A stretch of 64,000 nt of DNA from Blepharisma japonicum. Its lineage: Eukaryota > Ciliophora > Heterotrichea > Heterotrichida > Blepharismidae. Made by a program: the position numbers and the translations under genes. The DNA is taken from the NCBI GenBank assembly GCA_949751835.1, contig CATKHK010000003.1, forward strand, positions 558,001 through 622,000, in the 5' to 3' direction. The notes beneath the pieces were generated by a model. That model had not been told where the DNA came from, made no database searches, and saw nothing but the letters and a program-made list of their open reading frames with translations. Positions 55,628 through 64,000 of this stretch are shown here, piece after piece; position 1 is the first letter of the stretch, and each line of letters opens with the position of its first letter.

Positions 55628-56537
55628 ATGAGCAATCTAGATGAGGAAGTGCTTGTTTATTATATCACCTTACCTTTCTGTGTTTTTAGTATAATAGGAA
55701 GCCTCTTCATAGTTACTATATATCTCCTCCTTAAGGAGATTCGTGTATTCACCTTTAGATTGATTTTTTACCTAGCCTTAATGGATCTTCTCTTTGCGTC
55801 CTGTAACACTTAACACAGCTTTTGCAATCCCATGGTTCATAAACGAATACTACTGCTACATTCAAGCCTTATTAATGAATTTCGCAGGGTTATCTGTCAT
55901 TTTGTGAACTGCAGCCATTGCATATACATTAAATAAATCAGTTGTATATGAAAAAGAAAATCTGGAGTCCTATGAGCCTTATTACTATTTTATTGCCTTT
56001 GGCATTCCTGCACTTCTTGAAGGCCTCCCTTTCATTACTGGAAGCTATGGTAAAGCTCAAGGATGGTGCTGAATCTCTCTTGGAGACAGTAATGATATTA
56101 AGCAATATACTGAGCCATGGTTTTACGGGCAGATGTGAAGGCTGCTATGCTACTATTTGCCTCTATGGCTGACCATGGGCTACAACTCATGGGTGTATTA
56201 TAGGATTTCCAAAAAAATTGTGATAGTGCTGGATAATTCCAAACAAGAAGAAAAAATGAAAAGGATGCTATTAATCAGGCTGAAGCTTTATCCAATTATT
56301 TTGGTGATCTGCCAAACTCCAGTTTCCATGCTGAGAATTGCATATTTCATTGGCATGGAAGATGATGGAATGCTGTGACTTTCAGCAATTGCTGGTATTT
56401 TTGTTATATTGAATGGAATTTTAAACGCGCTTGTATATGGTCTTACAGATACTGTAAAAAATGCGCTGAGGAGATATCGTGAAAAGTACAGCACCAATTT
56501 TTTTGAAAGCAGTTCTCTTATTGAAGGAACTATTTAA
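55628..56537 (+). CDS. Seven-helix receptor, cAMP-receptor/GCR1 type
   Basis: The protein has 297 residues after removing a 16-nt intron at 55803-55818 (GT...CAG); several TGA read as Trp. Seven hydrophobic segments are visible. Features of the cAMP receptor-like (Dicty_CAR/GCR1) group include helix 2 with LALMDLLFA, a Trp-rich extracellular loop (KAQGWCWISLGD) and a helix-6 region with ICQTPVSMLRIAYF. Helix 7 ends with ILNALVYGLTD, and a basic tail (RRYREKYS) follows. The family couples to G proteins in slime moulds; in ciliates ligands are unknown. The start gives a short extracellular N-terminus. Confidence 0.82.
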
Positions 56538-56582
56538 ATTGTATTTGATATAAACTTATTAAGTTGAAGTTAAATAATTAAG

Positions 56583-58490
56583 TTAAGATTCAGCTTCCAG
56601 CTTTCTTAAGTGAGCCAAAACTGTTTCTTGTATAAGAGCCACCGTTTTTTGTTTGAGATTTTCTGAAAGATAATTGTATTCATTCAAAATTCTATCACGA
56701 TCTTTGGAAGTCTTCATTAGGTCCATCTCTAAATCATGAATTTGGCTAGTTAAGTTTTCTTTTGTATTTTCACTTTGCTTTCTATCATTAGTTTGCTCTT
56801 GAAGCAAGGTTTCTAGCTGTTTCATATGAGCTTCTTTTCGTTCATTCAGAGTTTCGTTGAGCTCTTCATTTTCGGTTTTTGATCTATCTAAATTGGTATT
56901 AAGCATATAAATTTCTCCTCTTAAACTTTCAATAGTGGCATTTGCTTTTGCAAGCTGCCTTTGCAGCTCAGCTCTTTCTTCTCTCAATTGATTAATTGTG
57001 GTTTCCAAAGCTATAGTTTGTTCAGAAGCGCGCTTATCATTTTGCATGATTTCTCTCTGCAAGTCTTGGTTTCTTTTATTCAAATTTTCTCTTGATTCCT
57101 CAATTGATCTCATCCTGGTTTCCAGCCCTTTAAGTGTCGTGTTAAATTTTGTGGTTTCTTCTTCTCTGATCTTAAAATCCTGCTCCGTTAATGCTTCTTG
57201 ATGATTAGATTTAAGCTGTGCGATTTGACCTCTGAGGGTTTTATTCTCATTTTCCAATGCTTCTCTTGCAGTTCTCAAATTCCTAATGCTTTCTTCAGCA
57301 TCTTCTAACTTATTTGTAAAATCTCTATTAATTTCAAAAACCTCTTGGAGGTGCTCTTTTTTAGTTCTATCTAAAGAGTTTCTGCTGGTTTCTTCGAGCT
57401 GCTTGTAAAGTCTGTCTTGTTGGGAAAGTTTTTCGTCATATGATCTATATCTTTCCATAGTAGAGTTTTGAAGCTTTTGGAACTGTTCTTGGAGGTTTTC
57501 TAGTTCTTGATTTAAAATCCCTTTTTCGTTGTTAGCCCTACTTAATTTGGTTTCTAAGTCTTGTATGACTCTTCTGTCATCCATTTCACGCTTAAATGAT
57601 TCTTCTTTTTGAATCATGACTGCTTCTTCAGCCATAGCTCGTTTCGCTTTTTCGTTTTCTAGCTCTCCTAGTAGGTCATTTCTCATTTCATTACTTCTTC
57701 GAGCTTCTTGGTCCAATAATAATTCCAATTCATTAACTTTTGATTCACTTCTTGCAGTAGCCATAATTTGAGCTTCTAATTTCAGGTGAATATCATCAGA
57801 AAAATCCCTTGAAGCTGTCCTTTCCATGCTTTTCGAAATACTACGTGGAGATCCATACCTTGATTTATTGAGAGACTCGCCTTTCAAAATTTGTTCAAGT
57901 TGTTGTAAAAGGTCTTCTGGGATTTTATTCCCTGACACTTCAACTGCTTGAATGGTATGAGGCTTTCTTAAAGCTGACAGAAGTGATCTTGCTCCAGATG
58001 CTCCAATGTCATTCCATCTTAAATCAATTTTTGTAAGCGACTTATTGGTTTCTATCAAATCTGCAATATATCCAGCACCTTCAGGACCAATTCGGTTATT
58101 TCGTATATCTAAAGTTTGAACTGACTCATTATAAGCAAGCGCTTCAGCTAAAGGCTTAAGATTGTTTCCTAGATTGTTCCACTCAAGTGATAAGTTACGT
58201 ACAAAAGTTTGTCCTCTAAGAGCTGAGGCGATGACTCTTAATCCTTCACCAGTGATATTGTTGCCACGAAGCTCTACACTGTGAACTCCTAAGTTGTCTT
58301 TCAAAAATTGTGCAACTATTCCACAGCCTTCGTCCCCAATAAAAGCATCGCCGAGATTTAAGGTAGAGCTGCCTTGCTGGGCAGAGAGCTTGTTTTCGAT
58401 CTTGCTTAAAGAAAGCTCGTTGATGATGAGTGGTCTATCAGAGTCTAGCGATCTTCTTTGATCTGGAGTTGCACCTTCGTAACTTGACAT
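56583..58490 (-). CDS. LRRC45: LRRC45-like centrosomal protein (LRR plus coiled coil)
   Basis: The protein has 635 residues in a single frame without TGA. ATG 58490 (MSSYEGATPDQRRS) is preferred over the upstream in-frame ATG at 58610, which would add an AT-rich leader. Ribonuclease-inhibitor-type LRRs at about 45-205 include NLSLEWNNLG, TLDIRNNRIGPEGAGYIADL and KIDLRWNDIGASGARSLL, followed by GNKIPEDLLQQLEQIL. A coiled coil of about 400 residues then ends in KQKTVALIQETVLAHLRKLE. The layout, the LEWN...LRNN...LRWN order, the length and the final VLA-helix all match LRRC45, a distal appendage and linker protein of centrioles. A basal-body role is a reasonable inference. Confidence 0.85.
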   Translation of the reverse strand: MSSYEGATPDQRRSLDSDRPLIINELSLSKIENKLSAQQGSSTLNLGDAFIGDEGCGIVAQFLKDNLGVHSVELRGNNITGEGLRVIASALRGQTFVRNLSLEWNNLGNNLKPLAEALAYNESVQTLDIRNNRIGPEGAGYIADLIETNKSLTKIDLRWNDIGASGARSLLSALRKPHTIQAVEVSGNKIPEDLLQQLEQILKGESLNKSRYGSPRSISKSMERTASRDFSDDIHLKLEAQIMATARSESKVNELELLLDQEARRSNEMRNDLLGELENEKAKRAMAEEAVMIQKEESFKREMDDRRVIQDLETKLSRANNEKGILNQELENLQEQFQKLQNSTMERYRSYDEKLSQQDRLYKQLEETSRNSLDRTKKEHLQEVFEINRDFTNKLEDAEESIRNLRTAREALENENKTLRGQIAQLKSNHQEALTEQDFKIREEETTKFNTTLKGLETRMRSIEESRENLNKRNQDLQREIMQNDKRASEQTIALETTINQLREERAELQRQLAKANATIESLRGEIYMLNTNLDRSKTENEELNETLNERKEAHMKQLETLLQEQTNDRKQSENTKENLTSQIHDLEMDLMKTSKDRDRILNEYNYLSENLKQKTVALIQETVLAHLRKLEAES

Positions 58491-59412
58491 CCAATAAAAT
58501 AATATGAATTTTTTTAAGTAAAAGTGCTGGATTGAATTTAACTGGATTGTGCATAGACGATGAGCTAATTTAATTGTGATGTTATAGCATTCAAAGTATT
58601 GAGAGAACAAATAAATTGGAATTATAAATAAATGATTTTGAAAAGAAACAGTCTCTACATCAGGAGTAGAAATTTGGATTTATTAGGTGGATTATTTGGA
58701 TTGTACAATGGATTTAAATCAATAAATATTTTATTTTAAGCTTACTTAAATTGCATAATTTTTATCAATAAAATTTAAGGCTATATTGAATTAGAAAAAA
58801 TACAAAATGTAAAGTCATTTTAATTAATTGAGCATCAAATTGGCTTTCTAGATTAGACATTTACGCTAAACCTTAGCTCCTTAAAGCAATGATTTTGCTA
58901 TTTTATTATAAAACTTTCTAATTATGACAGCAAATTATCGAATTTATAAATCATTTTGCTTATCAAGATAATAAAGTAAGTTTATTGATTCAATGCTTGT
59001 AATTATTGGTTTTATATCAAAAATTATTTTTCTGATTTGATTGTGAGAAGCTGGACGAGTGATAGAAAAAGTTCACCACTGCTATCTCTTCAATTTGCTT
59101 TATGTCTGCTGGATTTTTAAGGCTAATGAGCTTTGAAATCCAACGACGGCTAATTGTATTTTTCTGAACTCTCCTTACTTCGCCATTAAATGATTATTAA
59201 ATGTCTGAAAAATGGATAAATTTCTTATATCTAGAAGCTTCAAAACAATTAAACCTATCATAGACTTAATATAAATTTCTTACATTCCAAAATAAATGAC
59301 AATTAAACAAGAATTCGTTTATTTTCAGTCAGAAAATTTGCAACAATTTTCAAAAAAAAAATCTAATAGTTCATCTTCGAAATTGTAACAAATATAATAA
59401 CAAAAATACAGC
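58491..59412. other. Long intergenic spacer, with a possible gene remnant
   Basis: This is one of the longest spacers in the window (about 920 bases). On the minus strand at 58960-59193 there is an open stretch with two TGA read as Trp, carrying KNTISRRWISKLISLKNP and KQIEEIAVVNFFYHSS. It looks protein-like but has no ATG and no recognisable family. A 15-nt GTAAG...CAG stretch lies near its start. It may be an exon or a remnant. The rest shows nothing. Confidence 0.3.
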
Positions 59413-60717
59413 ATGTACGGATGCCCATTCTTCATGCAGTCTTCATCAAAAGGCACAATAAAATCTCCTTTCGCAGTAAATAAAATCCAAAGAGCAGATG
59501 ACCCCACCAGTTTCCAATTCACCCAAGATTACTCTAAGCCTTACATTTCCCCTTATGTCGATTCCTTTGCCCGCTACAAGCCTGAAAAGTTCCCATGCTT
59601 TTATGATCTGCCCTTTTATCTTCAAAACTCTTTATTCCATCACACCTTTATATCCCGTCATCGAAAAACTGAGTTCACTAATAAAGTGATGATTGCAAAT
59701 GAACTCAGGGAGTCTGGAAATAAGAATTTCCACAAAGGCCATTTTTTCAAAGCATTTATGTGCTATGACCATTGTTTAGGCCTATTTTCTTGGATTGAGC
59801 TTGAAAGCCAAGAAGATGATGAAGGGCTAAGAATAATTCAAAATCCAGAAACGGACGAATTAAACGAAAAAGCAAGAATTGGAATGATTTCACAAGTTTT
59901 ATTGAACTTGGCTGCCACACTTATAAAATTGCGAAATTTTAAGGAAGCTTTAGAAGTTTTAAAAGAAGCCATTTTAGTGAGTCCGAAAAATCTAAAAAAC
60001 AACGGCATGAGAGCTATATGTAGAGCAGCAAATAAAGAATCTGATATTGCTGCTTTACAGTTAGCACTAGATGATGCTACCAAAGCTGTCGAAAAATACT
60101 CTGAATATCGCGCCGTTGTTGACAAAATTAATGAAATATTGCAAGATAAATACCAAGAAGAGTGTCTATTTTACAAAAATTTTTTCAAAAACGTTAAAGA
60201 CTATTCTGGAGTCAGGCCAAATACCGACTATGAGTTCGAACATACAGTGATCAAAAAGCTTGAAAATAAATACCAAAATATGTTAATATATTATAGAGAA
60301 TCTGATATTTTAGGAAAAGTCGAAGAGGAACATCGAGAAGTTGTAAAAGTTTGCTCAAAAATGAACTGGATTTCAAACCTTTCTTTAAACAGCCCAAGCA
60401 TATTGATGGCAAAGCATGCAGAAGCTGCTGGGCTTGATACTTCTGATATTTCAATTGATAATGCATTTGAAGGAGCGAAAAGGCTTGAAATCGTAAAATC
60501 ATTCAAAGATGGAAAATACAATCAGCGGCTCTTATACCAATCTATCCAAGAAACTATGGAAGAATTTGAAAGAAATCCTAAAAAAGAAGAGATAGAAGAG
60601 GATGATGGCTGGTTTACTTGGCAAAAAGGCTTGATAATGTTCCTTATATGTGCTATCCTCATTTATATATTTTCAACTCCAAGCAAGAATATCACTAGAT
60701 TTAGTTACAATTACTAG
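59413..60717 (+). CDS. Tail-anchored TPR protein
   Basis: The protein has 434 residues in a single frame without TGA. The N-terminal 90 residues are aromatic-rich. Then come TPR-type helix pairs (ANELRESGNKNFHKGHFFKA, QVLLNLAATLIKLRNFKEAL, LKNNGMRAICRAANKESD), as in Hsp90-binding co-chaperones of the TTC4/FKBP type. The C-terminus has a single membrane helix (GLIMFLICAILIYIFS) close to the end, so it should be tail-anchored, facing the cytosol. No peptidyl-prolyl isomerase domain is present. A chaperone-linked role on ER or mitochondria is inference. Confidence 0.8.
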   Translation: MYGCPFFMQSSSKGTIKSPFAVNKIQRADDPTSFQFTQDYSKPYISPYVDSFARYKPEKFPCFYDLPFYLQNSLFHHTFISRHRKTEFTNKVMIANELRESGNKNFHKGHFFKAFMCYDHCLGLFSWIELESQEDDEGLRIIQNPETDELNEKARIGMISQVLLNLAATLIKLRNFKEALEVLKEAILVSPKNLKNNGMRAICRAANKESDIAALQLALDDATKAVEKYSEYRAVVDKINEILQDKYQEECLFYKNFFKNVKDYSGVRPNTDYEFEHTVIKKLENKYQNMLIYYRESDILGKVEEEHREVVKVCSKMNWISNLSLNSPSILMAKHAEAAGLDTSDISIDNAFEGAKRLEIVKSFKDGKYNQRLLYQSIQETMEEFERNPKKEEIEEDDGWFTWQKGLIMFLICAILIYIFSTPSKNITRFSYNY

Positions 60718-60765
60718 TGTTTTTTCTAATCATTATTATATCATAAATTTCTAGTCATAAATAAA

Positions 60766-62175
60766 ATGTTGGCGATCATTTGCGTTTTGATCACAGCAGT
60801 TGCCTCGAAGGTGTTCGTTTACAGTCCAGAAGACCTCCGCAAAGATTTTCGGAGCAAGTATGGGCAAAATCCAATCCCGTCATCACTTGCTAATTTTGGA
60901 AATCCACCATATGGGTCAGTCATTACAGGAAGAGTTTTTGCTCCGAACAAAGAAGACGAAAAAAGAGGATGTGGTCCCTTAACTCCTATCTCCTGGGAAG
61001 GAGATCCAGATCAATATAATAGTCCAATTCTGCTACTAGAAAGAGGTGGCTGTGGTTTTGTAACTAAGATCAGAAATGCACAAAACATTGGAGCTTCAGC
61101 TGTTCTTATAGTTGACCACACTTCTGAGGACGTCACAAAGATTGTGATGATTGATGATGGGACTGCTGGAAATGTCTTTATTCCTTCAATATTAATTGGA
61201 AAGGATGACGGAGCATTAATTAGAAACAAGGTTATGGAAACTATGGGAATAAATGACCGTAACCACAATGTCGCTCTTACGTTTACTTTTGAGATGCCTC
61301 ATCCCGATAACACAGTTGAATATGATATTTGGATGTCCAGTGAAAATAATTTAGTCAGGTCTTTCTTGCATGACTTTGCCCCATTTGCAAAGAAGTTTGA
61401 GGAAAACATGGTAACTCTGACCCCACATTATGTGCTTTGGTACTGCTCTACATGCAAAGTCAAAAATTGGATGGAAGGACACCCTGACTGTGTTAGTGGA
61501 GGGAGATATTGCGCCCCTGATCCTGATTATGATGGCCCTAGAACTGGTCGAGAAATTGTTCTTGAGGATTTGCGACAGTTATGCATCTATCAGCTAGCTG
61601 AAGAAAAGCATAATCAAAAAATATGGTGGAATTATGTAAAAACTTTCAACGAGACCTGCTCAAATAACAAATTCAAAGAAAGTTGCGCAGTAGATGCTAT
61701 GAAAGAAGCTAAAATAGATGTAGATTATGTAGAAAACTGTATGGAAAAAAGCTTCGAAGGCTCAAATCATAATTTAGAGCTTGATGATAACAAAATATTA
61801 AGAAAGGAAAAAGAAAGCCTACTCCAATCAGGTATATTTTTCTATCCAACTATTTATATCAATAATCAAACTTTCAGAGGCGATTTAGAAGCTACCGAAA
61901 TGATGACAGCTATTTGTGCAGGATTCAAAGAGGAGCCAAAAGTATGCATAGATTTTAGGCTTAATAGAGAAGATGACCCAACACCAACACAAACAGGCAT
62001 TGGAGTGTCAACATTAGTGATGATTATTATTTTTTCAGCTGTGGTACTTGGAGTTATATTATTCTTCTATAGAAGATGGATTAAGAGAGAACTTAACTAC
62101 GAAATGAAAATGCAGGTGAACTCGGCGGTGAGCCAATATATTGCTCTTAGCGACCAAAGTACAGCAAGAGATTAA
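60766..62175 (+). CDS. Vacuolar sorting receptor (VSR/BP-80 type)
   Basis: The protein has 469 residues in a single frame. A signal peptide (MLAIICVLITAVASK) is followed by a PA domain (FGNPPYGSVITG, LLERGGCGFVTKIRNAQNIG, VLIVDH). The VSR-specific central domain is next: MPHPDNTVEYDIWMSS, LTPHYVLWYCSTCK, SGGRYCAPDPDYD, DLRQLCIYQ and WWNYV. Many conserved Cys are present, and a thioredoxin-like end contains FYPTIYINNQTFRGDLE. One membrane helix and a short tail with YEMKM, a possible adaptor signal, complete it. The EGF repeats of plant VSRs are absent. VSRs carry hydrolases from Golgi to vacuole. All Trp codons are TGG. Confidence 0.93.
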   Translation: MLAIICVLITAVASKVFVYSPEDLRKDFRSKYGQNPIPSSLANFGNPPYGSVITGRVFAPNKEDEKRGCGPLTPISWEGDPDQYNSPILLLERGGCGFVTKIRNAQNIGASAVLIVDHTSEDVTKIVMIDDGTAGNVFIPSILIGKDDGALIRNKVMETMGINDRNHNVALTFTFEMPHPDNTVEYDIWMSSENNLVRSFLHDFAPFAKKFEENMVTLTPHYVLWYCSTCKVKNWMEGHPDCVSGGRYCAPDPDYDGPRTGREIVLEDLRQLCIYQLAEEKHNQKIWWNYVKTFNETCSNNKFKESCAVDAMKEAKIDVDYVENCMEKSFEGSNHNLELDDNKILRKEKESLLQSGIFFYPTIYINNQTFRGDLEATEMMTAICAGFKEEPKVCIDFRLNREDDPTPTQTGIGVSTLVMIIIFSAVVLGVILFFYRRWIKRELNYEMKMQVNSAVSQYIALSDQSTARD

Positions 62176-62194
62176 GTAATTTCATTTATAAATT

Positions 62195-64000
62195 ATGTTT
62201 AGGCTCTTTAGGAAATTTTCAGACATTGCTCAAAAGCCTTTGAGAGACCGCATCCTTGAGGCTTCTACCACTTCAGCGCTTCTCAATACAATTACCAGCC
62301 CTGAGGCAACTTCTGCAGATTTGGTTTTCGGATTGAAAGAACTTTCAGATAGGATTAGAAAACATAATTTAAGTAGGAGAGTATTAGCTGAGCCAAAATA
62401 TCATGAAATTCAATACAGAATATCTAAAGATATCATGAATCTTGACAAAGACAGTATTATGAGCTATTCAAATTTCTTAAAAACTTATGATAAGCTTACA
62501 GAAAAAGAGTTCTCGCTAACAAATGAGAAATGGCTAGCTACTAAAATCAGGGGAATTGCAAATGAGAATGGCTTTACTGCTAAGGAGCTAGGAGAGCTTG
62601 CAGAGAATCTATTATCAATCAATAAATATATATATGAAATAGAAAGCAGCGCTGCTTCTCGAAATGATGGAACATTAGAAGACTTTATGAAAATAGTAAA
62701 AGTGGCAAAGACTTTAAATAAAGAGATTGATGATGATTTTTGGAATAAATTTACTGAGTTTTTTGATGATATGAATTATGAGAATATGAATCCTCAAGAA
62801 ATTTTTTTAAAATTAAGCACCTTATACTCACAGCCTAATATTTATCACAAAAAAATTTGTCAAATCACTGATAAAGCTTTATCTTCCCTCTTGCCAAAAA
62901 TAAACACCTTCGACTTTTCACTAATTTTGAAAATTCTAGAATATTATACTTTACAGGCTGATTTAGATCAAAATATTTATTCATCTTTTATATCAAAATT
63001 AGAAGAAATATTGCAAAATCCTCCTTATACTATAAAATCCGAGCAGACATTTAAGCTTATTTCATTAATAGCTGAAATCAGTAAACAAAAAGAATACCCA
63101 GTTGTTCCATCCTTAAAAAATGCTCTATTAAATGATATAAAGCTCAAGCTTGATTCTAGGGCGTTGCATTTATCTCAATATAAGCCATTGGTAAATGACA
63201 TTATGAAAATCGAAAAAGTGTTGCCCAAAGATTTATCATTAAGCTTATTAAATTTCATAAAAAATTCACAATTTATTGGGATTTGGACATTTGAGTGCAT
63301 TAGGCTATTTGAAAATTTAGGAATAGGAGAATACACAGATGGCTTTATTGCTGTAAAAATAATTTAGGATACAAAGGAAGCAATAAAGGCGATATCCAAG
63401 TTAAGCTGGGTTGATAAGTTTTCTATTATTGATGTTATTTTGCAGATTGATGGGTATGATTTTAAACCTGGCTGCTTTGACTGCTTTAAGAGCTTAAAAT
63501 CAGAGTAACTTTTAATTAGACTTCACTATGTAAGCGGAAACAATTCTTATGAAGTTTTAGACGCTTATCTACAAGCAGATTTATCTAAAAAAACGAAATT
63601 AAATCTGGTTTCAGAAATAGAAAGAATTGTAAGGACTTTAAATGCAATTAAAGACCCACTAAGTGATCCATTAATATTAAAACACTTATTAGTACTTGAA
63701 GACTCTAAATCAGAATTGCCTAAAGAGCTCTTAGGGCCCCTTGCATCTAGAATGTCTCTTTCTGACATAGAAAAAGTCTTAGCCACAGATTATCCAGTTT
63801 TCACTGCAAAATCAGTGCTTATGCTATTTAAAGAACTAAAAGATAGAATAGATGATAGAATACTAGTATATGGTATGAAATATTTGTCAGGATCTTATGA
63901 TTATATAGATTGGGTTGATTATTCACAGGCTACTGCTAATATCGAAGAAAAATTCTTTTTATCTCCTTTATTTGACAAATACTATGATAAGTTTTTCAAC
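62195..64000 (+). CDS. Helical-repeat protein, probably mitochondrial (3' end outside window)
   Basis: ATG 62195 gives a mitochondrial-type leader (MFRLFRKFSDIAQKPLRDR). Two 15-nt introns are clear, at 63353-63367 and 63505-63519; both hold an in-frame TAG or TAA that would otherwise end the frame. The open frame then reaches the window edge, giving at least 592 residues. The chain is an array of short helices, similar in texture to FASTK/RAP and other organellar RNA-binding helical proteins, but no signature motif is visible. It starts just 19 bases after the VSR stop on the same strand. Confidence 0.8.

Noticed and set aside
58491-58610. Upstream start for the LRRC45-like gene
   Set aside because: The added 40 residues are AT-rich and unlike the family; ATG 58490 fits better.
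1-64000. tRNA, rRNA, telomeric repeats, transposons or virus-like elements
   Set aside because: I scanned the spacers for cloverleaf-like arms, telomere-type G/C repeats, transposase or reverse transcriptase motifs and found none that I could support.

Overview
The window looks like macronuclear DNA of a heterotrich ciliate, most likely Blepharisma. Two features support this. First, in-frame TGA falls on conserved tryptophans (four in the ISWI gene alone) while only TAA and TAG end genes. Second, introns are almost all 15 or 16 bases, GT...AG, and are recognised because removing them restores a reading frame or a conserved paralogue alignment. The DNA is AT-rich, genes are dense on both strands, and spacers are often only tens of bases. 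I see no tRNA, rRNA, CRISPR array, telomere or recognisable transposon.

Layout. 1-4.4 kb: two paralogous dual-acylated, EF-hand kinases of the CDPK type whose catalytic residues are replaced (pseudokinases), with a decayed third copy and a broken unknown gene between them. 4.7-8.2 kb: a GCN2-type eIF2-alpha kinase (RWD, kinase, HisRS-like) with an N-terminal membrane segment. 8.4-17 kb: a coiled-coil protein, an MFS transporter, a dual-specificity phosphatase, a TPR protein, small membrane proteins, a secreted CS-domain protein and a DHHC palmitoyltransferase. 17.2-23.7 kb: a PX sorting nexin, a catalytically complete CDPK with degenerate EF hands, a small spliced gene, a striatin-type WD40 protein and an unknown protein. 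23.7-31 kb: two tandem paraoxonase-like genes, an MFS gene interrupted by an 85-bp insert with the look of a retained internal eliminated sequence, a DHHC-family protein with a lost active site, and the PP2A scaffold subunit. 31.3-42.4 kb: several unknown proteins, an NAD-isocitrate dehydrogenase regulatory-type subunit, ISWI and a PP2C phosphatase. 42.4-50.5 kb: a broken gene fragment and three S9 acylaminoacyl-peptidase-like copies, two direct and one inverted. 50.5-64 kb: an IST1-like ESCRT protein, a CFAP97-like ciliary protein, ribosomal protein uL4, a small secreted protein, a seven-helix receptor of the cAMP-receptor/GCR1 type, an LRRC45-like centrosomal protein, a tail-anchored TPR protein, a plant-type vacuolar sorting receptor and the start of a helical, probably mitochondrial protein.

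There is no single operon-like pathway. The content is house-keeping and signalling: Ca2+ kinases, PP2A scaffold plus striatin (partners in STRIPAK), endosome traffic (sorting nexin, IST1, VSR) and cilium/basal body proteins. The most unusual points are the pseudokinase pair, the membrane-tethered GCN2, the IES-like insert and the rearranged peptidase cluster.
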